From the NCBI GenBank assembly GCA_036897625.1, contig JAYMTA010000817.1:1-23938 (forward strand): 23,938 bases of DNA, read 5' to 3'. Source of the DNA: Pelargonium cotyledonis (taxonomy: Eukaryota; Streptophyta; Magnoliopsida; Geraniales; Geraniaceae). Below, one piece after another: positions 1 to 9,991 of this stretch. The notes under the pieces are model-generated. The model was not told the origin of the DNA. It saw only the letters and a list, made by a program, of their open reading frames with translations, and made no database searches. Made by a program: the position numbers and the translations under genes. Each line of letters opens with the position of its first letter. Within the stretch, counting starts at the first letter, position 1.

Positions 1-120
1 GACATGAAGATGGGACATGAAGTGGGGACATGAAGAGGGGACATGGAGTGGGGACATGGAGAGGGGACATGGAGTAGGGACATGGAGAGGGGACATGGAG
101 TAGGGACATGAGGAGGGGAC
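1..120. repeat. 13-bp tandem repeat array (cut by window edge)
   Basis: About nine consecutive copies of a 13-bp unit of the form GGACATGGAGWGG fill the first 116 bases and decay at GGACGCGG. From position 26 on, most units alternate between AGTGG/AGTAG and AGAGG endings, so the effective higher-order unit is about 26 bp. The left units read ATGAAG and the right ones mostly ATGGAG, which indicates stepwise local amplification. The array begins outside the window. The 13-bp period is not a multiple of three, so it is unlikely to be coding. It is a minisatellite of unknown function. Confidence 0.9.
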
Positions 121-166
121 GCGGCCTTTGTCTCTTGGGACTTGAATATTTCATGACCTTGTGCAC

Positions 167-237
167 GTGGACTCGGGGTCCCGGATGACGTGGCGCTTGG
201 GGTCTCGAACGACGTAGTGCTCGGGGTCCATGTGTCG
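167..237. repeat. 24-bp degenerate tandem repeat, three units
   Basis: Three adjacent units start with GTGG or GTAG and contain CTYGGGGTC: 167-189, 190-213 and 214-237. They are 23-24 bp long and diverged. The segment is GC-rich in an otherwise AT-rich region and follows the 13-bp array after about 45 bp. Such subterminal repeats occur in some transposons, but no element ends are recognisable here, so origin is left open. Confidence 0.6.
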
Positions 238-1371
238 ATTTATGACCGGTCGAGGCACTTATAATTTTTTGGGTAGAATCACTTATAATTTATGCTGGTT
301 CAAGAATGGCTAAATTTCACAATAATGTGTGTGCTCATATTTAATTATTGAAGTTTTGAAATAAACATTTCTCAAGTTGAAGTTTGAGTTGTATAGTAAA
401 GAAAAGGAATGCTAGAATTTATGGTTTGTGCAATCCTAGAAGCCCTATCAAATCGAGACTTTCTAAATGAGCACTGTGCCATTTCCGGGCGAGGCACAAG
501 TTCAAAACATACTGTTGATTCCATGTTAAATTTAAATAATAGGCTATATATATAATAATTTGTATTTCAAATACTAAAAAATCAACTTTGTTAATAAAGT
601 TTAATTCCAATCATTCAGCTAATTGTCTTTATATAGATATTTTTTAACGTGAGATACTTTATTCCCCATTTTTATAATGATAACACGACATCATATTAAA
701 ATCTCATTTCAAATGTAAATTTGTTGCAACCAAGTGATATGTTGTATTTAACTTTTTTTTTTTTTTACCAAGGTGCTATAATTTTGTTAGCTACTTAATT
801 TATACCCAATAATTTATGGATTAGAATTCAAATAGTACTCGATCTTAAAATAATTTTGCAATGACCTCTCCTACTTTAAGTTGTGCTCTCATCCATGTTA
901 GACTCCATATATAGTTGTCAATTCATTTTCAATTCCAACACCCCAAAACTACTAATTATTTGCCTAATGATGAATTAATTATGTTGAGATATATAGAGAA
1001 TTAAGTATATGAATATTTATATATATGGTTCCTTCAAACAACATTGTAGGGTTTGTCAATTATTTGTATAAAATAGGGTAGGTGACCAAATGTAGAACAA
1101 CAAGTCCTTTGTATAGCCTCCTTCCTCAAACATATATTTATCCACATCATCATCAACGCCGTCTTTTGCTAGTGCTTCTCATCTGCCATTAATATCGATA
1201 CTGCCACTATCATCACTGATTTTTTTTGCAAAATTGTAACGGAAATATAAGAAATTGTCACAGTTATAACAATTAAAATACATAAATTTGTGACATAAAT
1301 TTTTGTAACAAATCACGAATTTTCTTACAATGCAGAGAGTTCACAAATAAATATTGAACTAGTTGGTCACA
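238..1371. other. AT-rich intergenic DNA, no gene seen
   Basis: Only short, low-complexity open frames occur, with poly-T at about 756-767. The stretch 1232-1340 has imperfect inverted similarity (TTGTAAC / TTGTGACA / TTGTAACAAA motifs), which could be an old MITE relic, but its ends are not definable. Confidence 0.6.
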
Positions 1372-1381
1372 TTTTATCCAC

Positions 1382-1698
1382 GAGCAATGCTATATATATA
1401 AAATTTTGTACAAAAATAGTTGTACAAAATGATGTGTCAACAAATGAGGTATGACACATCAAATATTGCAGTGATGATTTGACCGAATCACAACGCGCCA
1501 CGTGTGCGGTGTGTTTAATAAACCGGATGCCTCGCGCCAAAAATTCATGGGAGGGTGATGGTATCATATACGTCGGGTTGTTATTCGTTAAAATTAATTT
1601 TCAACTACAAAAATACGAAAAAAGTAGTCGCCACATAAATTGTCACATCATTTTGTACAGAAAAATTTGTATAAAATTTGAAATATTCAGCATTTCTC
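1382..1698. mobile_element. MULE-type MITE with ~54-bp terminal inverted repeats and 10-bp TSD
   Basis: The left end (GAGCAATGCT..., through TTGTACAAAATGATGTGTCA near 1419-1440) matches the reverse complement of the right end (TGTCACATCATTTTGTACAG through AGCATTTCTC) over roughly 54 bp. The element is flanked by TTTTATCCAC (1372-1381) and TTTTATTCAC (1699-1708), a 9-of-10 target-site duplication. A 9-10 bp duplication with long inverted repeats is characteristic of Mutator-like elements. The 317-bp interior has no transposase. It contains a perfect G-box, CACGTG, at 1499-1504, about 1.2 kb upstream of the P450 start codon. Confidence 0.8.
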
Positions 1699-1708
1699 TT
1701 TTATTCAC

Positions 1709-2537
1709 TGTGTGTGTGAGCCATTGCCACACCACACCCACAGAGTTGTTGTTTGTAGTATATACTAATAGATTAATAATATTAATGGTGTGCAGTTGTG
1801 CCCATTTAATACATGCAACTGTCTCCTTCCCTCCCACCTCACAGGATTTCATTTTTTTGCTTTTTGGATTTCAATTAATTCTTGTCAACTATAGTCTATG
1901 ATAACCCAAATTATTATACATATTAACTATTGCAAATATTGAAACATTTATTAATTGATTAATGTTTAGCAAATTAAGTAAAGCAATTATATGCAACCAA
2001 TTTACTGATTCAATTGCTTTAGCTTTCTTTCTTGTTTTGGCGAGCGAACGAAAGGACGAAACACCCAAACACAACATTTAAGTTTGTGGAAGTCTCATAC
2101 GTGACATGACAACTTGGTTAGATGTGTGACCTGATGTGATGACAATGATCAACTTATTGTAACATGTTAATATAGTCAAAACCAAAAAAATTGAAACTTT
2201 TAGGATTAACACCATGACAAAACACTTTATATAATACATAAAAGAGCACTGGGAAGTTACAAAATCTCTTCACCAATGATCATGTATGAGAAGTGAATGG
2301 ATGATGCCTCTGCTATGGATAAGTAACACTGGTCTTTATAACTCTGATGTGCCGTCCATTATAAGAAAAATGTGAAGCGGGTGGATGAGAAAAAACACAA
2401 AAAAACAATAAAGTCTGGCAGATGACACATGAATATCTAGTTAAGCTCCTTTTATTTCTGTACAAAAACAGAAGAATTTAGAGGACCATCCCATGCATAA
2501 CAATTCTCCAGCTTTACCATCTGTAACTCAATAATAT
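1709..2537 (+). promoter_or_regulatory. Upstream region of the P450 gene (no gene seen)
   Basis: No coding potential is recognisable. A TATA-like TTTATATAATAC lies near 2227-2238. It would imply a 5' leader of about 430 nt, so it may not be the true core promoter. No better TATA box is visible closer to the start codon. The core promoter may be TATA-less and use the pyrimidine-rich tract just before the start. Confidence 0.3.
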
Positions 2538-2545
2538 TGCATTTA
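2538..2545 (-). promoter_or_regulatory. Candidate L1 box (epidermal HD-ZIP IV site)
   Basis: TGCATTTA on the plus strand is TAAATGCA on the minus strand, an exact match to the L1-box consensus TAAATGYA bound by ATML1/PDF2-class HD-ZIP IV factors. It lies about 140 bp upstream of the preferred P450 start codon. This is where a functional site would be expected if the gene is an epidermal cutin enzyme. An 8-bp motif occurs often by chance in AT-rich DNA, so the call rests on position and gene identity. Confidence 0.4.
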
Positions 2546-2686
2546 TCACCATCCATCTACTACTACTACTAGGTAGGGTTTGAGACAGCTTTTATTGAAC
2601 CCACCTGTAATTTCATGCTCTCTCCTCTTCTTATACCCTTTTTCATCTTCCCTATCCTCCCAATCTCTCTCTCTCTCTCCTCCAAA

Positions 2687-4240
2687 ATGAACACTACCGC
2701 CATTTTTGCTTCCTCTTCTTCGTTCTCCTCCTCCAACTACATCGTCTTCACCGCCCTAGCTTTTCTCGTATCTGTTTTCTTCTTCATCGTCAAGTTCAAG
2801 TCCAACTCCAAGCGGCCCCACCTCCCTCCGGGACCTCCGGGATTGCCCGTCGTCGGAAACCTCTTCCAGGTCGCCAACTCCGGCAAGAACTTCTTCGAGT
2901 ACGTTAAGGAGCTCAAAGAAACTTATGGGTCGATCTTCACTCTGAGGATGGGTACGAGGACGATGATTATTCTGAGCGACTCCAAGTTGGTCCACGAGGC
3001 TCTCATCGAGCGCGGCACGCTCTTCGCGACCCGACCCACCGAGAACCCGACCCGAACCATCTTCAGCTGCGACAAGTTCACCGTCAACGCCGCCTTCTAC
3101 GGCCCGGAGTGGCGGTCCCTCCGCCGCAACATGGTGCAGAACATGCTGAGCTCCACGAGGCTGAAGGAGTTTCGCCAGGTCAGAGACAACGCCATGGAGA
3201 CGCTCATTAGCCGGATCCGGGACGACGCGGAAGCCAACGACGGCGTCGTCTCGGTCCTCAAGAACGCCCGCTTTGCAGTCTTGTGTATCCGCCTGGCTAT
3301 GTGTTTCGGGCTCGAGATGGATGAGGAGACTGTGGAGAAGTTTGACGAGGTCATGAAATCGGTCCTCATCGTCTTGGACCCGAGGATCGACGATTATCTG
3401 CCGATCCTCAGTCCGTTCTTCTCCAAGCAGCGCAAGAAGGCCTTAGAGGTCCGCAAGAGCCAAGTTGAATTCATTGTCAAATACATTGACCGTCGCAGAC
3501 GGGCCCTACAGAACCCGGGGTCCGACAAAATTGCCACGTCATTCTCATATCTTGACACTCTTTTCGACCTCAAAACAGAGGGCCGCAAGTCGGCCCCCAC
3601 GAACCCGGAGCTAGTCTCACTCTGCTCCGAGTTCCTCAACGGCGGGACGGACACCACCGCCACCGCCCTCGAGTGGGGGATTGCGCAGCTGATCGCGAAC
3701 CCCCACGTCCAGGACAAGCTGTACGAGGAGATAAGATCTACTGTCGGAGGGGACAAAAAAGTGGACGAGAATGACGTGGAGAAAATGCCGTACCTGCATG
3801 CGGTGGTCAAGGAGCTGCTACGTAAGCACCCACCGACGCATTTCTCTCTGACGCACGCCGTGATGGAGCCGACTGTGCTCGGAGGGTACGACATACCGAC
3901 GGGGACGAACGTGGAGATCTACCTGCCGGGGATTTCGGAGGATCCGAAGCTGTGGTCGGATCCGGAGCGGTTCGACCCGGATAGGTTCGTGTCCGGAAAA
4001 GAAGACGCGGACATAACGGGAGTGAAAGGAGTGAAAATGATACCGTTCGGGGCGGGTCGGAGGATATGCCCGGGTCTGGCGATGGCGACGGTGCACGTGC
4101 ACCTCATGCTGGCGAGGATGGTGCAGGAGTTCCGGTGGAGCGCGGACCCGCCGGGGACCAAGATTGACTTCACCGGGAAGCTGGAGTTCACGGTGGTCAT
4201 GAAGAACACTCTTCGAGCTAAGGTCAACCCCAGGGTTTGA
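2687..4240 (+). CDS. Cytochrome P450, CYP77A-like (fatty-acid oxidising)
   Basis: Intronless 517-residue microsomal P450. Residues 18-35 form an N-terminal membrane anchor, followed by a basic stretch and the PPGPPG hinge (47-52). Visible hallmarks are the I-helix GGTDTT (319-324), the K-helix ELLR ExxR motif (376-379), PERF (426-429) and the heme loop FGAGRRICPG (454-463) with ligand Cys461. Wording such as YGPEWRSLRRNMVQNMLSS and LNGGTDTTATALEWGIAQL is typical of the CYP77A subfamily. Known CYP77A members hydroxylate or epoxidise fatty acids in-chain at the ER, for example CYP77A6 in dihydroxypalmitate cutin formation. An in-frame ATG at 2615 would add 24 hydrophobic residues. I prefer 2687 because AAAATGAAC is a better start context, a CT-rich leader lies just before it, and 517 matches the usual ~510-residue length. 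The gene is markedly GC-richer than its flanks. The exact substrate cannot be read from sequence. Confidence 0.93.
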   Translation: MNTTAIFASSSSFSSSNYIVFTALAFLVSVFFFIVKFKSNSKRPHLPPGPPGLPVVGNLFQVANSGKNFFEYVKELKETYGSIFTLRMGTRTMIILSDSKLVHEALIERGTLFATRPTENPTRTIFSCDKFTVNAAFYGPEWRSLRRNMVQNMLSSTRLKEFRQVRDNAMETLISRIRDDAEANDGVVSVLKNARFAVLCIRLAMCFGLEMDEETVEKFDEVMKSVLIVLDPRIDDYLPILSPFFSKQRKKALEVRKSQVEFIVKYIDRRRRALQNPGSDKIATSFSYLDTLFDLKTEGRKSAPTNPELVSLCSEFLNGGTDTTATALEWGIAQLIANPHVQDKLYEEIRSTVGGDKKVDENDVEKMPYLHAVVKELLRKHPPTHFSLTHAVMEPTVLGGYDIPTGTNVEIYLPGISEDPKLWSDPERFDPDRFVSGKEDADITGVKGVKMIPFGAGRRICPGLAMATVHVHLMLARMVQEFRWSADPPGTKIDFTGKLEFTVVMKNTLRAKVNPRV

Positions 4241-4258
4241 CTTTTGGAGGACAACGTT

Positions 4259-4273
4259 AATAAAATCAATAAA
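4259..4273 (+). terminator. Two overlapping-region poly(A) signals of the P450 gene
   Basis: AATAAA occurs at 4259-4264 and again at 4268-4273, 19-33 bp after the stop codon, followed by a T-rich stretch. A second cleavage region further downstream is possible, because plant genes often use weak signals. Confidence 0.5.
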
Positions 4274-4639
4274 AGTCAATTATATTGTTTATTTAAAAAA
4301 CTGCAAATGATATGACATTGAATTTTGGTGATTTTGTGTTTTTGTGATTGGAATTTGGTCCGAGAGTTAGGTTTGTATACCTATAATATGTGTTGTGTAT
4401 TTCAATGACTTGTTTGTCGGTTTGCTACAAGTGTAATATATTGTTTTATATTCCTAATTGTTTGACTTAATTTCAAAATTATATTATTGTTGATAATGTG
4501 TTCAATTAGTGTTATCATTGTTCTTAATTGACACTTGATGGAAGATTCATGCTCTTTTTCAGCTCCAAATCTTTTGACAAAAGCTAGACACACAATCACT
4601 ATTAAAAATAAGTGTTACAATGAACAAATATTAGAATAA

Positions 4640-5000
4640 ATTTTAAAGATAATAACAGATAGGCCTTTATGGTAAGTTTTTATTATAGTTGACATCTTAT
4701 ACTAATTTTTTTAAGTTTTGACTATCCTATAGTTTGTAGAGTTCAATCTGTCACTAACATCACTGCAGTGTAAAATGATAAATTTATCATTTTTTCCCAA
4801 ACAAATCTTTACCATCTAACTCACTACCCTAACTTCTCTAACTCACTATTAATGGAGAGATGAAGTGCAGGCTATGGTGGTGCAGGACGAAGTCGGTGCG
4901 CGGCGGCCGGTGGTCCGGAGCAAAGGTTGAAAGTTTGAGAAGTTTGTGTTCTAAAAATAAGGTGTTTGAAAAGTGAGGGACGTGAAAAAAATCTCCAATG
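4640..5000. repeat. Possible non-autonomous element with a GC-rich island
   Basis: An AT-rich stretch with segments such as TTTTGACTATCCTATAG and CACTGCAGTG abruptly encloses a GC-rich island at about 4866-4922 (GCGCGGCGGCCGGTGG). It then returns to AT-rich DNA. This organisation resembles small plant elements that have picked up a genic fragment, and it parallels the right edge of the window. No clear inverted ends or target duplication were found, so the call is weak. Confidence 0.2.
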
Positions 5001-6358
5001 CTGTGTTTATTTAGTGAAATAAAACTTCTTAACTAATACTCTATATAGATTTAAAAATCTATTATTTGTTTTCTTAAAATTAGATATTAAAATAAGAAAG
5101 GTAAGGCTATGCATGTTGCATTAAATAGGGTGGTAAGGTAGGTGGGTGCAGTAACTTTAATAATAATCATGTTTCCTTGCAATAAACACACACACAGCTA
5201 CTTCTCGAAAGCAACCTCTTTTCTTTACTTCAATTAACCCACTAACCATTCATCGCCAATTCCCTTGCACACTAATTAACCTCCACATTTACTCCTTCGA
5301 TCAATTCATCCTCTAACATTGTTTAAAGATTAATTGGAGAATTAATGTTAATTAATTTTGTTTAAGGTTGTAGACAGACTTTTGAATCACTGCGTGCTCT
5401 AAGTTTTTGAACAACATCATTCTAAACGTTTGCAAACAACAAATTATGTTGCACTGAAAGTTGAAACGATTTGGATTCTCTCTAAAGTCTCGGAGTCTTT
5501 AAGTGTCAGTTTTTTTTGTACTCGAAAGTTACAAGATTTTGATGGTTTTATTTTTACCTTGTCAAGGGACCACCGTCTTAATAATTAAATAATGTGAGCA
5601 GTTAATGGGGGTAGGGATAGGTCAAAGATATAAATGTGAAAAAATTTCGGGTGTGCAATAAAGAGAAGATGGTGGTTGTTGGGATGGTGAAATTTGAGAA
5701 CCTTCTCAAAACCCAAACCTCAATACAAAATGTAAAATCATTCAATTAAATAAAACCTACCTTAGTTTTGTGAGTATTTAATATAAACCAGTTTGACTTT
5801 GGGGAGAAAGAAAAAATAAATGAAGAAAATAAATGAAGACCTACCTGAAATAAATGGACCACATTTATATGAAATGTACATGCGCATATTCGAAATCTTA
5901 GGCTGAGCCACTATTTTAAGTGTTGTTAGTATTACCTATAAAATGAAAATGCTCACTTCATCCCCGAAACCAACATATTCTTCCATACAACATATCAATG
6001 AACACATACTCCCATTTTAGGACAGAGGAAGTAACTAGTATATAGCGTATCGAGAAAAATAGGTCCCACCGTCATATGCTTCGTCTCGTAAACCTAATAA
6101 ACAATTCAAGTTCAGGAAGACAATGTTCAAAATGAGTCTATCTCACACATGTACATATGTGCCCAGCCCAGGCAGGGACCAAACAGGGAGCATAATGATC
6201 TCCTCTGCCAATCTTTTAACTAACTCTACAACTGAGCAAACAAAACTGCTCCATCATTAACTATTGTGGAGGGACAATACACAACACTTGTGCAATATAT
6301 ACACCAACACACAACACTGTAGCAATCAACCAATTGCTTTCTCATCTGAGGTTTATAC
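5001..6358. other. Intergenic DNA including the RING-gene 3' UTR; no gene seen
   Basis: No supported open frame. The part nearest 6358 must include the 3' untranslated region of the minus-strand RING-H2 gene. No clear AATAAA on the minus strand was found within 300 bp of its stop, so a variant signal is presumably used. Confidence 0.5.
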
Positions 6359-9300
6359 CTATGGATTTGATGGGCTTTCAACATGTTTGTTTCCCGAGTC
6401 TTTTGTGCTCTGACCACCACATTCAGCTGAGGACATGTTCTCTACTGCATCTGCCCCGTCAGCTTCGGGTGGATACTGATCCTCTTGAATGGGATCCATC
6501 ACCGGGTCATCGTGGCTCCTTGACGAAAGCCCGTGTCTGCTCATTAAACAGTTGTAAGTATGGGTATCGAAAGACTCCAAGCTGTAATGAGATCTGATAG
6601 CTGAGCTGAACAAGGGTTGCATCAAACGTTTCCTCTCTGGCAGCTCGCGCAGTGATATTCGACATACGGGGCAAGTTGAATGCTGATGAAGCCATATATC
6701 TATGCAGGTTGCATGAAAGAAGTGTCCGCAATAAGGGAGGATACGCACTATGTCTTCCCCGTGGTATTCTGCAAGGCAAACTGTGCATCTGCCAAATGCA
6801 AAAATTCATAATTTGATAAGCAGATATTCAAGAAATGTGGAAGGAAAAAAAAATGTTACTGTAGACATAATAATCTGAACAAACAAGGAAATAGATATAC
6901 CCCTCATTTATGCCCATGGATATTATCGGAATAAAAATGGATTATAGTGTCAAAATATACATAAGCGTAGAAATTAAAAAGGCCCATATCACAATGGAAT
7001 ACACGAGTATCATTGCACCCAACAATAGAAAGGATATACAATAAAAATGACTTCTAGGAAACGATGTCTTATGCCTGAAAGACAAAAATTATGATGGAAC
7101 AGATGGTTAACAACATCCTTGAAACAGGCATAGAGTAGCTTGGAGTCTCTGGACCTAAATTTGTTCTACTTCTGCCACTCATTTGAATCATGGTTTTTAT
7201 GATTTTATCAGAAAAATACTGCCTCTCCTAGTGACAGAATTTAACTCTTGATCTTTATGTTCTCCAAAATGCCATTATAGAGCAGTTTCCTGTCTATAAA
7301 GAATAACATATTACTCACTAATAGTAGTTGATCACTCGTATAACTATAATACGTCAATACTATACTCTTGATGATCTTCCTCTTGCCACTTCAAATTTGA
7401 TAATGTGGTTCAAGAAAGTGAAATTCGAAAATCAAAACAAAACCCAATAGACACTAACACTCTAGTAGCCTAAACAACTCCCATAGAAATGGTCACTAAA
7501 GGCTTCTGTATTCTAATTGAATGGGATTTAAGGTTTGAACTTGTTTTAATCAAAGGATATTTGTCCTCTACCAATAGTGTATTGTAGTTGCAGGAACCAA
7601 ACATTTTTGTCTTAATGAGGCATTGAAATGTTTAGCAGCAAGGAAGTTTTGTTTTATGCAGAAAAGGAAAGAATATACAGTAGTCCACAAAACATGATAT
7701 AGCTTCATATGAAGGCAAAGATGCAAACATGGCAGACAAGAGCATTCAAATGACTTATTTTGACACTCTGCTTTGAGCAGAATTTAACATTTACAGACAA
7801 TGTTCACTCAATCATATGTCATCAAATACCAAAAAGGACAAAATAAACATTAAATAGACTGTTCCATAACTCTCATTCTGAATATAATGGCACGACAGCT
7901 TGACAACAAACAAATTGAAACTTGAAATCATACCCAGATCGGTATATGTAATATCTGCTATAGATATGTAATATCGGATCCATAACTATATCAAAGTGTC
8001 ACTTATAGTGGAATACAACGAATTGCTTCACATTGATTCAAAAGCAGTGTGGCATGAAGATATGAATAATCATGATCACTGGCATCTATGAAATGACAAA
8101 AGTGTGGCAGCAGTAGACAAAGGGTTCAGCAGGAAAGAAAATTAAAACAATTGGGATGACATGATCTCCTTAATTGCATAATTACGTAATGTCAAAGTAC
8201 AAGTTTGCAAAATGAAGACAACTTTCTCCATCACCACCAATCATAGTTGCTCCATGATTACTTTATGGCCAATGCTGCCATTTAATGCACATTAACTATG
8301 AACAGCATCACCAATACAACCTCTTCAAACTCTACCACAACATATCTTCACTTAGGGACGTAAATTTAATATGAGCGCTTGTAACAGTAAAGCACAAACA
8401 ACTGAAGTACTTTTTTTTTTCTTTTTTCTTTTTTCTTTTTTGTTGTTTTTTAAAAAACTAACTAGTTGAGCTACACAATAGGGGGGCGCTCTCCCCTTTA
8501 ACCCCCCCCCCCCCCCCCCCGACGCAATGGGATTTGAACCCACGACCTCACACATGGAGATGTGTGTTCTTCACCATTGCGCCATCCCCTAGGGGACTAC
8601 AACTGAAGTACTTAAACTTCAAGAGATTGCACACAATTGAACATGTAGTGAGGTGCCAAGTGTTCTTTAGAATGGACACCCAAGCTCAAACTTTTAAAGG
8701 TTTTTCATACATGTTCCACAAACTGCATAACAAATATGCAATCCCTAAAAAATTTTCAACCTAATAGTTATTCTCAGTTGCAATATTCTTATGAGCCCAA
8801 ACTGTTCTGTCTGAACCCCTACACTAGCCTGCTCTGTGTACATAATCTTCAATATTAGATTCATAACCTGTCTATCAACCAACTCATTGTCCTCTACACA
8901 TGCTCAACATGATCCCACAGGAAACACCCCACCTTTCTTTTCATAGTAAAATATTTAACTATTAATCAGAAGTACAACACCCACCATACTTGCTTCGCCA
9001 TGGTGATTAATTAACTGAAGTTAAACTTTAGAAGAGATACATGTGCTATTGTGTGTGCTATTGCACTTGATTCACACTACACGCAAACAACATGTACACA
9101 TTCGTGAAAATGAAATTTAGCAAATATAGTGCAGGCACGACAGAGTTCATGTATCATGTGTCAATACTCAATATATTCATCTAAATGAGGAAAAAAAGTG
9201 GAAAAGGGTGTGGAAAACACAAAACATACAGTATGGAAGGATAAAAAAAACATACTGTGCATCTTCAGTTACTGAGGAAAACTCGTCGCCATACTTCTTT

Positions 9301-9991
9301 GTCGGGAAGTTGGCTACAGCTACCGGCTCTAGACCATGTAAACCCCGTTCCAGCTAAACCATAAAAGAAGTAATGATCAGTATGAATTCAGCACACGTCA
9401 AGAAAGGCAAGACAACAGCTGAACTGGTATTCAATTACCAAACTATCATCACATTCAAATTCCCAAAATCCCACAAGAGAGATAAGAGAGCATATCATTT
9501 TAGCATACTTATACAGTATTACTGGTTCAAAAGAGATGTAAAATGGCTTCCCTGAAACCATAAGACTTGAGTAAACAAAAAACACAAGAACCATGTCTAG
9601 CAACAAAGCTCACAAGCAAATTCAGCATATAAAGCACAGACCTTAAGTGAAACCAAATGGCCCAAATACAACAGTAAACCTCAAACATAAGAAAAACAGA
9701 AAAATCCAGGCTACAAAAACAGAAGCAATCCAGAAACTGAAAGCATCACTCCAAACCTTCCATAAAATTTTCAAATTACAGAAATTGAATCCAAACTGAG
9801 CAAACCCAGATAACAGAAACAGCTTTACTTACAATGCTAAGGTCGGATCTGGAGGCGATATTGAAGGAGCGGCGTGAAGCAGTGAGCTGAATCCGAGCAC
9901 AGATGAGACGCGTGCATACAAAGACAATGAACATGGTGCTCACAGCAAATCCTATAATCGTCATAACCAAATTTATCCCCGAAGATATCAT
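6359..9991 (-). CDS. Membrane-anchored RING-H2 E3 ubiquitin ligase, ATL-type
   Basis: Three exons on the minus strand: 9991-9833, 9353-9256 and 6788-6359 (159, 98 and 430 nt), giving 228 residues. The splice sites are GTAAGT...TTTAG and GTATG...GGCAG, and the frame is continuous across both (phases 0 and 2). Residues 7-29 form one hydrophobic transmembrane segment. Residues 57-70 (GLHGLEPVAVANFP) resemble the ATL GLD box. A canonical RING-H2 follows: Cys87, Cys90, Cys106, His108, His111, Cys114, Cys125, Cys128, with Pro104 and Trp118 at the positions that contact E2 enzymes. The C-terminal 100 residues are polar and acidic, probably disordered. ATL proteins transfer ubiquitin from E2s to targets at plasma or endomembranes, often in defence or carbon/nitrogen responses. 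The substrate is unknown. The second intron is 2467 bp and contains a SINE. Exact ATL member not assigned. Confidence 0.88.
8413..8598 (-). mobile_element. tRNA-derived SINE in RING-gene intron, perfect 15-bp TSD
   Basis: On the minus strand the element begins near AGTCCCCTAGGGGATGGC. It shows a pol III A box TGGCGCAATGG (8584-8574) and B box GGTTCAAATCC (8540-8530), spaced as in a tRNA. It then runs through a 19-bp G tract (C tract at 8502-8520 on the plus strand) and ends in an A-rich tail (8413 to about 8452). The flanks carry identical 15-bp copies of ACAACTGAAGTACTT at 8398-8412 and 8599-8613. Perfect duplication and intact promoter boxes indicate a recent insertion, in the same orientation as the host gene. 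Confidence 0.9.

Noticed and set aside
1232-1340. Possible small inverted-repeat element
   Set aside because: Arms are too short and imperfect and no target duplication was found.
1479-1901. 140-codon plus-strand open frame
   Set aside because: It runs through the MULE-type MITE and its right target duplication into AT-rich DNA and has no protein-like features.
2756-4279. Several long open frames antisense to the P450, up to 166 codons
   Set aside because: They are shadows produced by the high GC3 content of the P450 coding strand and show no independent motifs.
8521-8590. A tRNA gene on the minus strand
   Set aside because: The A and B boxes are present, but the acceptor stem does not pair as a full tRNA. 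The sequence continues into a G-rich body and A-rich tail, with perfect target duplications on both sides, so it is a SINE head.
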